30,313 bases of DNA, from the NCBI GenBank assembly GCA_964637465.1, contig CAZWTE010000003.1:1-30313 (forward strand), in the 5' to 3' direction. Positions within the stretch are counted from its first letter, which is position 1. Each line of letters begins with the position of its first letter. Source of the stretch: UBA10151 sp964637465 (GTDB taxonomy: Bacteria > Patescibacteriota > Microgenomatia > Daviesbacterales > UBA10151). The notes beneath the pieces are model-generated. The model was not told the origin of the DNA. It made no database searches and was given only the letters and a program-made list of their open reading frames with translations. The position numbers and the translations under genes are program-made. Below, in pieces: positions 14,197 to 22,518 of the stretch.

Positions 14197-16203
14197 ATGG
14201 ATCTAATCGTAAATAATGCAAACTTAATTATCTGGGCTGCCGTGGCAGCTTCGCTTTTGTATGGTGGTTGGTTAATTGTTGAAATCCTAAAGAAAAATGC
14301 CGGTAGCGAAAGAATGCAGGAAATTGCCTCAGCTATCCAAGAGGGGGCTAATGCTTATCTGCAAAGGCAATATAAAGTAGTGGCTTTGGTCGCAATTGCC
14401 TTAGCAGCTTTCATCTATTACGTTTTGGGTTTAAATACCGCAGTTGGGTTTTTAATAGGTGCAGTCCTTTCAGCCTTAGCAGGTTTTATTGGCATGAGCG
14501 TGGCTGTCAGGGCTAATGTCCGGGTGGCGGAAGAGGCCAAAACAGGTTTATCAGAGGCTTTTATTTTGGCATATAAAGGCGGGGCAGTCACCGGCTTTTT
14601 GGTGGTGGGCTTGGCTTTGGCTGCAGTTTATGGCTTTTTCCAATATACCGGCGGTGATTTGAAATCCTTAATAGGGTTGGGCTTTGGTGGATCGCTTATT
14701 TCTGTCTTTGCCCGCTTGGGGGGAGGGATATTTACCAAGGGCGCAGATGTGGGGGCTGATTTGGTCGGCAAAATTGAAGCGGGTATTCCGGAAGATGACC
14801 CGAGGAATCCGGCAGTGATTGCTGATAATGTGGGGGATAATGTCGGTGATGATGCCGGCATGGCCGCAGACATTTTTGAAACTTATGTGGTGACAGCCAT
14901 CGCCTCGATGATTTTAGGGCAACTGCTTTTCCCGGCCAATGAGGCGGCAGTGGTATTCCCTATTCTTCTTCTTGCCATGGGCATTTTTGCCTCAGTTTTA
15001 GGGTCATTTTTTGTAAAACTGACAGGTAAAAATATCATGAAAGCCCTTTATAAGGGGATGATTGCCACAGCCATAATTTCCGCAGCTTTATTTTATCCGG
15101 TAACTGCCGGCCTGATGGGTGGTAATGGTTCTTATTCAACTATAAACTTATACCTGGCAGCTTTAATCGGCGTAGCGGTCACCGGAGGCATGGTGGTAAT
15201 TACTGAATATTATACCGGTACCAAGTATGCGCCGGTACAAAATTTGGGAATCGCTTCAAAAACCGGTCATGCCACCAATATTATTGCCGGCTTGGCATTA
15301 TCTATGCGTTCTACTTTCTGGCCAATCATATTGATTTCCCTGGGAGTTATTGTCAGTTTTCTTTTAGCCGGGCTTTACGGGGTGGCTTTGGCCGCTACCA
15401 CCATGCTGTCTTTGGCCGGGATTGTGGTGGCTATAGATGCATTCGGGCCGATTACCGATAATGCCGGCGGCATTGCCGAGATGGCAGAATTACCTACAAA
15501 GGTACGCAACGTTACAGATCCTTTGGATGCGGTTGGTAATACTACCAAAGCCGTCACTAAAGGCTATGCAATTGCTTCCGCCGCTTTGGCAGCGTTAGTC
15601 CTATTTTCAGCCTTTGCGGAAGAATTCAGCGCCATCGGCAGCGAGCTTATATTCTCTCTATCAGACCCTAAGGTCATTGTGGGGTTGTTTATTGGTGGCT
15701 CCCTGCCATACCTGTTTGCTTCATTTGCCATGGAAGCAGTAGGCAAGGCAGGAGGGGCGGTAGTAGAAGAGGTCAGAAGGCAGTTTAGGACTATTAAAGG
15801 TATTATGGAAGGTAAAGCCAAGCCGGATTATGCCAAATGCGTGGATATTGTGACCGCTGCAGCCCAAAAAGAAATGTTGATTCCGGCTTTGATCCCGGTT
15901 TTGGCGCCGGTGATTGTGGGGTTTGCTTTAGGACCGGTGGCCTTGGGCGGAATGCTGGTGGGGTCAATCGTTACCGGTATTTTTGTAGCAGTGTCCATGA
16001 CTACGGGAGGAGCCGCTTGGGATAATGCCAAAAAATATATTGAGTCCGGTAAATTCGGCGGCAAAGGCTCTGAGGCCCACAAAGCTGCAGTGACCGGTGA
16101 CACGGTCGGTGATCCCTACAAGGATACAGCTGGCCCAGCAATCAATCCTATGATAAAGGTAGTTAACATTGTAGCTTTGCTTCTGGTGCCTTTCCTTAGA
16201 TAA
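14197..16203 (+). CDS. hppA: Membrane-bound proton-translocating pyrophosphatase (K+-independent type)
   Basis: 668 residues, many transmembrane helices. The pyrophosphate site is clear: GGGIFTKGADVGADLVGK (175-192), then DDPRNPAVIADNVGDNVGDD (200-219), ITDNAGGIAEMA (419-430) and GDTVGDPYKDTAGPAINP near the C-terminus. The ion-specificity segment reads GNTTKAVTKG (447-456); Lys451, instead of the Ala of K+-dependent enzymes, marks the K+-independent class, which pumps H+. It couples hydrolysis of pyrophosphate, made for example by aminoacyl-tRNA synthetases and polymerases, to ion pumping. In a cell with limited respiration this would help to maintain the membrane potential. It stands alone between lon and a small peptide gene. 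Confidence 0.96.
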   Translation: MDLIVNNANLIIWAAVAASLLYGGWLIVEILKKNAGSERMQEIASAIQEGANAYLQRQYKVVALVAIALAAFIYYVLGLNTAVGFLIGAVLSALAGFIGMSVAVRANVRVAEEAKTGLSEAFILAYKGGAVTGFLVVGLALAAVYGFFQYTGGDLKSLIGLGFGGSLISVFARLGGGIFTKGADVGADLVGKIEAGIPEDDPRNPAVIADNVGDNVGDDAGMAADIFETYVVTAIASMILGQLLFPANEAAVVFPILLLAMGIFASVLGSFFVKLTGKNIMKALYKGMIATAIISAALFYPVTAGLMGGNGSYSTINLYLAALIGVAVTGGMVVITEYYTGTKYAPVQNLGIASKTGHATNIIAGLALSMRSTFWPIILISLGVIVSFLLAGLYGVALAATTMLSLAGIVVAIDAFGPITDNAGGIAEMAELPTKVRNVTDPLDAVGNTTKAVTKGYAIASAALAALVLFSAFAEEFSAIGSELIFSLSDPKVIVGLFIGGSLPYLFASFAMEAVGKAGGAVVEEVRRQFRTIKGIMEGKAKPDYAKCVDIVTAAAQKEMLIPALIPVLAPVIVGFALGPVALGGMLVGSIVTGIFVAVSMTTGGAAWDNAKKYIESGKFGGKGSEAHKAAVTGDTVGDPYKDTAGPAINPMIKVVNIVALLLVPFLR

Positions 16204-16212
16204 GCTTTTTGA

Positions 16213-16218
16213 TATACT
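16213..16218 (+). promoter_or_regulatory. Extended -10 (TGaTATACT), leaderless
   Basis: TATACT preceded by TGA ends 6 nt before GTG 16225. It follows the hppA stop by 9 bp. Confidence 0.55.
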
Positions 16219-16224
16219 TCTATT

Positions 16225-16419
16225 GTGAGGTTGATTGCTATTTTACTTATCATTGTGTTTGTTCTGTTGGGATTTTTTGTATTGAATAACCGCTTTTGGT
16301 TAGAAGAAGAAAAGAGCTGTGGAGGTTTTACCCAACATCCCTATATTTGTAAACAAGGGTATACATGTAAGTATGCTAATCCTATGGATGCGCCAGGCAA
16401 ATGCGTAAAAACAAGATGA
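16225..16419 (+). CDS. Small secreted or membrane-tethered Cys-containing peptide
   Basis: 64 residues from GTG. Residues 2-20 are a hydrophobic signal/anchor (RLIAILLIIVFVLLGFFVL). The exported part carries four cysteines: SCGGF (Cys33), YICKQGYTCK (Cys43 and Cys49) and GKCVK (Cys60). The CGG...C..GY.C...D..G.C arrangement resembles small disulfide-bonded modules found in many exported proteins. No catalytic motif is visible, so the function is unknown. The GTG start is preferred because an extended -10 ends exactly 6 nt upstream and there is no in-frame ATG before the anchor. Confidence 0.7.
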   Translation: MRLIAILLIIVFVLLGFFVLNNRFWLEEEKSCGGFTQHPYICKQGYTCKYANPMDAPGKCVKTR

Positions 16420-16425
16420 ATTTTT

Positions 16426-16802
16426 TTACTGTGTTGGAGCTGGGGTAGGAGTAGGGGCAGCAGGAGGTGGAGTGGGTTGGCCGCCGGAGAGGGCATTTTT
16501 AACTTCAGTCACGACCTGGTCCGGGGTATAAGATGCTTTGATTAAATAAGCCTGAGCGCCTAATTCAAACCCTTCTTTAATAACTGCTTCCTGGCCTAAA
16601 TTAGTAAGTAGTATGGTGATCATTGGGGAATTGGGGTTATTAGTTTTAAACTCACGAAGCAACTGTAAACCATTTATTCCAGGCAACATAATATCCANNN
16701 NNNNNNNACTAAAAAGCCGGCTTTTGTTAGTTGCCTGGTATAAAGCTCCCTGATAAAATCTTCGTCTTCAACCAGTAGTATTTTTTTTGCTGCCGGATCC
16801 AT
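16426..16802 (-). CDS. Response regulator receiver protein, interrupted by assembly gap
   Basis: The N-terminal part from ATG 16802 reads MDPAAKKILLVEDEDFIREL and then YTRQLTKAGFLV, with the acidic pocket in VEDED. After the N run the frame resumes at DIMLPGINGLQ, whose first Asp is the expected phosphoacceptor. Then come ITILLTNLG (conserved Thr/Ser position) and AYLIKAS with the conserved Lys. About 23-25 residues usually separate these parts, but only ten N are present and ten bases would break the frame, so the gap length is nominal. There is no DNA-binding domain; the protein ends in a Pro/Thr tail (PTPPPAAPTPTPAPTQ). It starts 24 bp after the histidine kinase on the same strand, so they form a two-component pair. 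Confidence 0.88.
16698..16707. other. Assembly gap (10 N)
   Basis: Ten undetermined bases inside the receiver domain. Reading frame and domain length both show that the true gap is not 10 bp; about 70-75 bp (a length equal to 2 modulo 3) would restore a normal receiver. Confidence 0.97.
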
Positions 16803-16826
16803 ATCCTATTATTTTATATGAAATTT

Positions 16827-18290
16827 TTAATAATTCAAAGCCCCAGTTTGTATAGCCTGGGATGTGAATTTACTACTATCCAAAATACCGGCGCTTTGGG
16901 TTACAATGGGTAAAGTAAAAGAAAACCGGCTGCCTTTTCCTACTTCAGATTCCACCCAGATTTTACCATGAAGCTTGTCTATAATTGATTTGGCAATATA
17001 AAGCCCTAAGCCGGTTCCTTTATTGGCTTTTTGCTCCGTGTTGGAAACCCGGAAGAATTTAGAAAATAAGTGAGGCATCGCTTCTTTAGGAATACCAATG
17101 CCGGTGTCAGAAACAGATGTGGTCACTTCTGCAGGGGAAACTTGAGTTGTAATCTCCACTTTTCCGCCTGGATTTGTATAGTTGATGGCATTGGCTGCCA
17201 GGTTAGTAATAACTTCTCCTAACCGGATTGGGTCAGCCAGCACTCGAGGTAAGGTATTTGTAGGAGGGATTAAAGTTAGGACGATTTCTTTTTGAGCAGC
17301 TTGGCTTTTCAGGTCTTCAACTACTTTGGAAAGAATGGGGAGATAATCAGTTGGTTCGGGAGAGACAGCCAGTTGTTCACGTTCGATTTTGTTGACGTTT
17401 AACAAGTTTTGGATTAAGGTTTGCAACTGTTGAGCAGCGGTAAACGCTTTATTTAAAAGATCAAAGCTTTCTTTGGTAATATTGTCTTTATTCTCGCTTA
17501 AAAATACCGATAGATATCCAATTATACCGGTAAGCGGTGTTTTTAGCTCATGTGAGGCCATAGATACAAAATCCAGCTTCATTTGTTCCAACTCTTCCTC
17601 TTTGGACAAATCATGTAATATTAAAATGCAGTTTATGTTAGTCTGCACTGTACCGCTCACCTGAGCAGTTGTTAGGTTGACCTTGGTTTGTTTGCCCGCT
17701 TTTCCTACCAATTTGGCAGACTGGTTAAAATCTCCCTGACAATAGGTTTTAGATAAAATTTCATCTGCGTCCGAAAATAAATGAATCAGTTGATCCAGGG
17801 GTTTTCCGACTACCTCATTTGCCGGGTAGCCGGTTAATTCTTCTGAGACTTTGTTGAAAAAAATTATATTTTTGTTAAAATCTAAAGCGATAATTCCGTC
17901 TACGATAGAAGAAAGAATTTCATTAAATTTGTTTTTTTCAGAAACTGCTATCTGTTGGTCATTCTCCAGATTTCGGATTAATTTTGCCAGTTTTTCTGCC
18001 ATAAGGTTAAATGAATTTCCTACTTCTTCGAACTCGTCATCAGTCCTTATATCGGTTCGAATATTAAGGTTACCGCTGGAAAAATCCCGGGTACTTTTAG
18101 TAAGAATATTGAGTGGTTTTAATATCCAAAATAAAACTACGGTAGCTAAGCTAGCGCTAAATAAAGCTATCAAAATAGAAAACAAGGGATTAAGCGGAAT
18201 TAATAATCCAAGTAGGTAAGGCAGGATTACAGCCAATACCGTAATTATAGTGACTTTTAAGTGAAGCCCCCTTTTTAATATTTGCTTCAT
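16827..18290 (-). CDS. Membrane sensor histidine kinase (HAMP-PAS-HisKA-HATPase)
   Basis: 487 residues from ATG 18290. Two transmembrane helices (about 10-31 and 34-58) are separated by only a few residues, so there is no external sensor domain. HAMP about 58-105, PAS about 120-225 (EILSSIVDGIIALDFNKNI), HisKA with SMASHELKTPLTG (phospho-His at 247), then HATPase with N box NLAANAINYT, G1 DTGIGI and G2 GTGLGLYIAKS. It autophosphorylates and passes phosphate to the receiver encoded just downstream. A TTG at 18326 would extend it by 12 residues (MTLNHPFDTLDI), but that start is next to the divergent tRNA promoter, and the ATG gives a normal basic N-terminus (MKQILKRGLHLK). Confidence 0.93.
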   Translation of the reverse strand: MKQILKRGLHLKVTIITVLAVILPYLLGLLIPLNPLFSILIALFSASLATVVLFWILKPLNILTKSTRDFSSGNLNIRTDIRTDDEFEEVGNSFNLMAEKLAKLIRNLENDQQIAVSEKNKFNEILSSIVDGIIALDFNKNIIFFNKVSEELTGYPANEVVGKPLDQLIHLFSDADEILSKTYCQGDFNQSAKLVGKAGKQTKVNLTTAQVSGTVQTNINCILILHDLSKEEELEQMKLDFVSMASHELKTPLTGIIGYLSVFLSENKDNITKESFDLLNKAFTAAQQLQTLIQNLLNVNKIEREQLAVSPEPTDYLPILSKVVEDLKSQAAQKEIVLTLIPPTNTLPRVLADPIRLGEVITNLAANAINYTNPGGKVEITTQVSPAEVTTSVSDTGIGIPKEAMPHLFSKFFRVSNTEQKANKGTGLGLYIAKSIIDKLHGKIWVESEVGKGSRFSFTLPIVTQSAGILDSSKFTSQAIQTGALNY

Positions 18291-18335
18291 TATATCCAGC
18301 GTATCAAATGGATGATTTAAGGTCAAGGAATTTGG

Positions 18336-18341
18336 TATAAT
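18336..18341 (+). promoter_or_regulatory. tRNA-Glu promoter, extended -10 TGgTATAAT
   Basis: A consensus TATAAT with a TGG extension ends 10 nt before the mature tRNA 5' end. No clear -35 at 17 bp. Confidence 0.65.
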
Positions 18342-18351
18342 TCTTTGGCTT

Positions 18352-18425
18352 GCCGCGTTCGTCTAGTGGCCTAGGACATCGGATTCTCATTCCGAAAATC
18401 AGGGGTTCAACTCCCCTACGCGGTA
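18352..18425 (+). tRNA. tRNA-Glu (anticodon CTC)
   Basis: A 74-nt cloverleaf. Acceptor arms are GCCGCGT and ACGCGGT (first pair G-U), the D arm is GTCT...GGAC, the anticodon arm TCGGA-TTCTCAT-TCCGA has CTC at 18386-18388, and the T arm is AGGGG-TTCAACT-CCCCT. The TTCGTCTAGTGGCCTAGGACA core is typical of tRNA-Glu. The discriminator is A and the next bases are CTG, so CCA is not encoded and must be added. Confidence 0.95.
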
Positions 18426-18473
18426 CTGAAAGAGATTTTGTTAGATAGATTACTGAACAAAGATGGACCAGGT

Positions 18474-18502
18474 TTGACAATATACCAAACTTCAACTAGA
18501 AT
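18474..18502 (+). promoter_or_regulatory. greA promoter (TTGACA, 17 bp, TAGAAT)
   Basis: Consensus TTGACA (18474-18479), a 17-bp spacer, TAGAAT (18497-18502). The predicted start near 18509 leaves a leader of about 27 nt with no Shine-Dalgarno-like purine run. It is the strongest promoter in the window and one of the few giving a real leader. Confidence 0.7.
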
Positions 18503-18535
18503 TTGTCCAATTTAGTTTAATTAACCTCATTTATT

Positions 18536-19030
18536 ATGAATGTCAATAGTAGTCAAAACCGGAATATAAGCACGAAAAACGTATACCTGACCGCTAATGG
18601 TTTGTCTGATGCTAAGACAGAATTGGAGTTTTTAAAAAAGACTAAAAGATCGCAAATTGCCGAAAGGATTCATCAGGCCAGGGAATATGGGGATTTGGCG
18701 GAAAACTCCGAATACGATACGGCCATGGAAGAACAGGCTTTGACGGAAAACCGGATATCGGAACTGGAAAATATTCTTAAGATGGCGAAAGTTATAGCTA
18801 GTCCTAGTGCCCAGGATTTTGTGGTGATCGGATCAACGGTTAAGATTGAGATGGATGGCGGGATTGATGAGTTTACTATTGTGGGACGGGTTGAGGCAGA
18901 TCCTTCAAAAAAAAGAATCTCCAACGAGTCACCTTTAGGTGCAGTCTTAGTGGGAGCTAAAATTGGAGAAGTAGTTGAAGTGGCAACACCAATTGTCAAA
19001 TACAAATGTAAGGTTTTGGATATAAAATGA
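18536..19030 (+). CDS. greA: Transcription elongation factor GreA
   Basis: 164 residues. An N-terminal antiparallel coiled coil about 18-85 carries the tip motif REYGDLAENSEYDTAMEEQ with the acidic residues that position Mg2+ in the polymerase secondary channel. The C-terminal FKBP-like domain (about 92-162) includes GSTVKIE, SNESPLGAVLVGAKIGEVVEV and KYKCKVLDI. GreA stimulates cleavage of backtracked transcripts by RNA polymerase. The length is normal; the first 17 residues before YLTANGL are a slightly longer than usual N-terminus. It is transcribed alone from a consensus promoter downstream of tRNA-Glu. Confidence 0.97.
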   Translation: MNVNSSQNRNISTKNVYLTANGLSDAKTELEFLKKTKRSQIAERIHQAREYGDLAENSEYDTAMEEQALTENRISELENILKMAKVIASPSAQDFVVIGSTVKIEMDGGIDEFTIVGRVEADPSKKRISNESPLGAVLVGAKIGEVVEVATPIVKYKCKVLDIK

Positions 19031-19094
19031 CAGATTGAGTATGCCTTTGGATCAAGCAGCCCAGCTTCTCCTTTTAAAAATTTCCAGCTTCAGT

Positions 19095-19100
19095 TATACT
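19095..19100 (+). promoter_or_regulatory. Candidate -10 (TATACT) for the lysS operon
   Basis: TATACT ends 14 nt before ATG 19115, giving a leader of about 8 nt. No good -35. It lies in the 84-bp gap after greA. Confidence 0.4.
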
Positions 19101-19114
19101 TTAGCCATATTCAT

Positions 19115-20676
19115 ATGTATTGGGCAGATCGGGTCGCAAAAGAAATCATAGACTCAGGAAAATTTAAGCCTTATTGGGTGGATGATATGTTTACCCCATC
19201 AGGCTTTGCCCATATTGGCTCTTTGAGGGGTCCGTTAGCGCATGATTTAATTTATAAAGCTTTGCAGCATGCTAATAAGGGAGTGAAGTTTACTTATATT
19301 TTTAATGATTTTGATCCGATAGATGGTTTGCCTCCAGAATTACAAAAAGATTTTTCCAAATATCTTGGTTTTCCGTTAAGGAATGCCCCCTCACCAGAAA
19401 AGGGTTTTGATAGTTTTGCTGCCTATTTTGCAGATGACTTTAAAAAAGTTTTAGATACCTTTGGAGTAAAAGCAGACTATCTTTCCTCTTTTGATATGTA
19501 TAAACAAGGCAAGTTTAATGAGGCAATTAGAATTGCTTTAGATAACGCAGATAAAATTCAAGATATTTACCAGAGAGTGAGTGGAAGCAAAAAGAAAGAA
19601 GCTGGTTGGTTGCCTTTACAAGTAATTTGCCAAAACTGTGGTAAATTAGGGACTACTCGGGTGCATGACTGGGATGGCAAAACTGTGGCTTATACTTGTG
19701 AGCTTAATATGGTGAAGTGGGCTGAGGGTTGTGGATACAGCGGCAGGATCTCCCCTTTTGGAGGAAACGGGAAATTGCCCTGGAAGGTTGATTGGCCGGC
19801 GCATTGGATGGTGCTTGGTATAACTATCGAGGGGGCAGGAAAAGATCACTCGTCAGCAGGGGGATCAAGGGATATTGCCAGGGAGCTTTGTAAAGAAGTT
19901 TTTCATATAGAGGAACCATATAACTTGCCTTATGAATTTATCTTAATTGGTGGTAAGAAGATGGCTTCATCAAAAGGCTTGGGGCTTAAAGCAAGGGATG
20001 TAAAACTATTATTGCCTCCGGAAGTAGCCAGATTTCTTTTTGCCAGAACGGATTATAAGAAGGCTGTGGAATTTGATCCAATTGGCACCATGGCTATCCC
20101 TGACCTTTTTGATGAATATGACAGGTGTTATCGGGCCTATGCTAAAGATTCTAATGAAGACTTATCCAGGACATTTGAAATGTCGCAGATAGATAAGCTG
20201 CCGCCAAAGGCAAAAACTCTTTTGCCCAGATTTAGGGATGTTGTAAATTACATCCAAATGCCGAATATTGAAATCTTGAAAAAATATGAAGAAATCAAAA
20301 GCGGAAAATTATCGGAGATAGAAATATATATTATTAAGGAAAAGGCGGAATATGCAAAAATTTGGTTAGAAAAATATGCACCGGATGAATTTAAAATTCA
20401 ACTTAGTGAAGTTTTACCGGAAAAAGCAAAAGAATTAAGTGAAGAACAAAAACAATTTTTAAAGAAATCTATTGACCTGATCGCAGAAAATGATGATCCG
20501 GAAAAGCTGCAACTGGCTTTATATAATTTAACAAAAGAACTAAAATTTGATGCCAAAAAAGCTTTTTCCGCCATTTACATTTCTTTAATCGGTAAAGAAT
20601 TCGGTCCCAAAGCCGCCTGGTTCTTACTGTCTTATCCTAAAAAAGATGTTATAAAGCGTTTGCAGGAAGCTACAAA

Positions 20677-20680
<4 letters not shown>
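19115..20680 (+). CDS. lysS: Class I lysyl-tRNA synthetase (archaeal type)
   Basis: 521 residues. Class I signatures: a HIGH variant HIGS (33-36) in FTPSGFAHIGSLRG and a KMSKS variant KMASSKG (282-288). Zinc-type cysteines CQNC (172, 175), Cys195 and Cys206 lie between. The alpha-helical anticodon-binding part fills the C-terminal half. It attaches lysine to tRNA-Lys. Most bacteria use the unrelated class II LysRS; the class I form is found in archaea and some bacteria such as spirochaetes and alphaproteobacteria. The stop overlaps the next gene by 4 bp (ATGA), and serS follows, so this is a translation-related operon. Confidence 0.96.
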
Positions 20681-21267
<587 letters not shown>

Positions 21268-21268
21268 T

Positions 21269-22504
21269 ATGTTAGACATTAATTATATCCGGGAAAATTT
21301 AGATAAAGTAAAGAAAGCTGTTGAAGCCAGAAAATCTGGCGTGGATTTAGATCAGTTGCTGAAACTGGATACAAAAAGAAGAGAGCTTATCGCAAAAGTT
21401 GATGAGCTTCGGGCAAAAAGAAATGAAGCAGCCAAAAATAGGGATAAGGGTTTAGGGGTTAGGGTCAAGGGTGAATTACAAAAATTAGAAAAAGAATTAT
21501 CAGAAATAGAAACACAATATAAGGATTTAATGCTTTTGGTCCCGAATATTTTAATGCCGGATGTGCCGATTGGGGATGTTTTACAAAATAAGATTATCCG
21601 TAAAGAAGGGGAGCCAACTAAATTTTCTTTCAAACCAAAAGACCATATCGAGTTGGGTAAACTTTTAAATATCATTGATTTTGACAGGGGGGTCAAAGTT
21701 GGGGGGTTTAGGGGTTACTATTTAAAAAACGAAGGGGCGAAATTGCATTGGGCAGTTTTGCAGTTTGCTTTTGACCATTTAGTCAGGAAAGGATTCTCGC
21801 CGGTAGTTCCGCCGGTAATTAATCGCAGATTTGCTTTGTTGGGAGGGGGGCAATTTCCCTGGAACGAAGAAGATACCTACAAATTAGGTGAGGATGATTT
21901 TTTGGTAGGTACTGCTGAGATCCCTTTGATGGCTATGCATGCCGATGAAACTTTTGATCTCAAAGACCTGCCCAAAAAATATGTTGGTTTATCATCCTGT
22001 TTTAGAACAGAGATTGGTTCTTACGGTAAAGATACAAAAGGGTTGTATAGAGTACATGAGTTCTATAAAGTGGAACAGGTAATTTTGTGTGAAGCCTTGG
22101 AACAGGATTCCTTAGGCTTTTTTGAGGAATTGCAGGATAATAGTGAGGAGATTTTGCAAGAGTTAGGTCTTCCCTACCAGGTGGTGGTTTTGTCATCGCA
22201 AGACATGGGGAAGAAAGCAGCTTTAACTTATGATATAGAAACCTGGATGCCCTCTCGTGATGGTTATGGCGAAACCCATTCCAATTCCATAGTTTTGGAT
22301 TTTCAAACCAGGAGGTTAAAGATTAGGTATAAAGACAAAAATGGCCAGGTGAAATTCTGCCACGCTTTAAACAATACTGCCATTGCTTCACCCCGGATTT
22401 TAATTGCCCTGCTGGAAAATTTTCAAACTGAAGATGGTACTGTCAAGATTCCTGAAGTCCTGCACCGCTATGCCGGCTTTACAGAAATTAGCCCTAGAGA
22501 ATAA
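21269..22504 (+). CDS. serS: Seryl-tRNA synthetase
   Basis: 411 residues. An N-terminal coiled-coil tRNA-binding arm (about 1-95) is followed by a class II catalytic core. TAE (215-217) is the serine pocket, motif 2 includes CFRTEIGSYGKDTKGLYRVHEF (split about 244-265), and motif 3 is NNTAIASPRILIALLENF (368-385). It charges tRNA-Ser. In the coiled-coil arm, residues 57-70 are encoded by a period-7 G-tract repeat, and the RFYYL-like segment reads RGYYL (148-152). The start follows the previous stop by one base. Confidence 0.96.
   Translation: MLDINYIRENLDKVKKAVEARKSGVDLDQLLKLDTKRRELIAKVDELRAKRNEAAKNRDKGLGVRVKGELQKLEKELSEIETQYKDLMLLVPNILMPDVPIGDVLQNKIIRKEGEPTKFSFKPKDHIELGKLLNIIDFDRGVKVGGFRGYYLKNEGAKLHWAVLQFAFDHLVRKGFSPVVPPVINRRFALLGGGQFPWNEEDTYKLGEDDFLVGTAEIPLMAMHADETFDLKDLPKKYVGLSSCFRTEIGSYGKDTKGLYRVHEFYKVEQVILCEALEQDSLGFFEELQDNSEEILQELGLPYQVVVLSSQDMGKKAALTYDIETWMPSRDGYGETHSNSIVLDFQTRRLKIRYKDKNGQVKFCHALNNTAIASPRILIALLENFQTEDGTVKIPEVLHRYAGFTEISPRE
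21441..21471 (+). repeat. Period-7 G-tract repeat inside serS (G-quadruplex type)
   Basis: Five G-tracts start at 21441, 21448, 21455, 21462 and 21469, exactly 7 nt apart, as in GGGTTTA-type telomere-like repeats. The 14-mer GGGTTTAGGGGTTA (21448-21461) recurs at 21704-21717 next to two G6 runs (21687-21692, 21701-21706). Such runs can form a G-quadruplex in the coding strand and mRNA. Confidence 0.8.
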
Positions 22505-22506
22505 TT

Positions 22507-22512
22507 TAAACT
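22507..22512 (+). promoter_or_regulatory. -10 element TAAACT (leaderless)
   Basis: TAAACT starts just after the serS stop and ends 6 nt before ATG 22519. No clear -35. Confidence 0.45.
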
Positions 22513-22518
22513 AATCTT

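Noticed and set aside
18290..18326. TTG start extending the histidine kinase by 12 residues
   Set aside because: It approaches the divergent tRNA promoter, TTG is a rare start, and ATG 18290 gives a normal basic N-terminus before the first helix.
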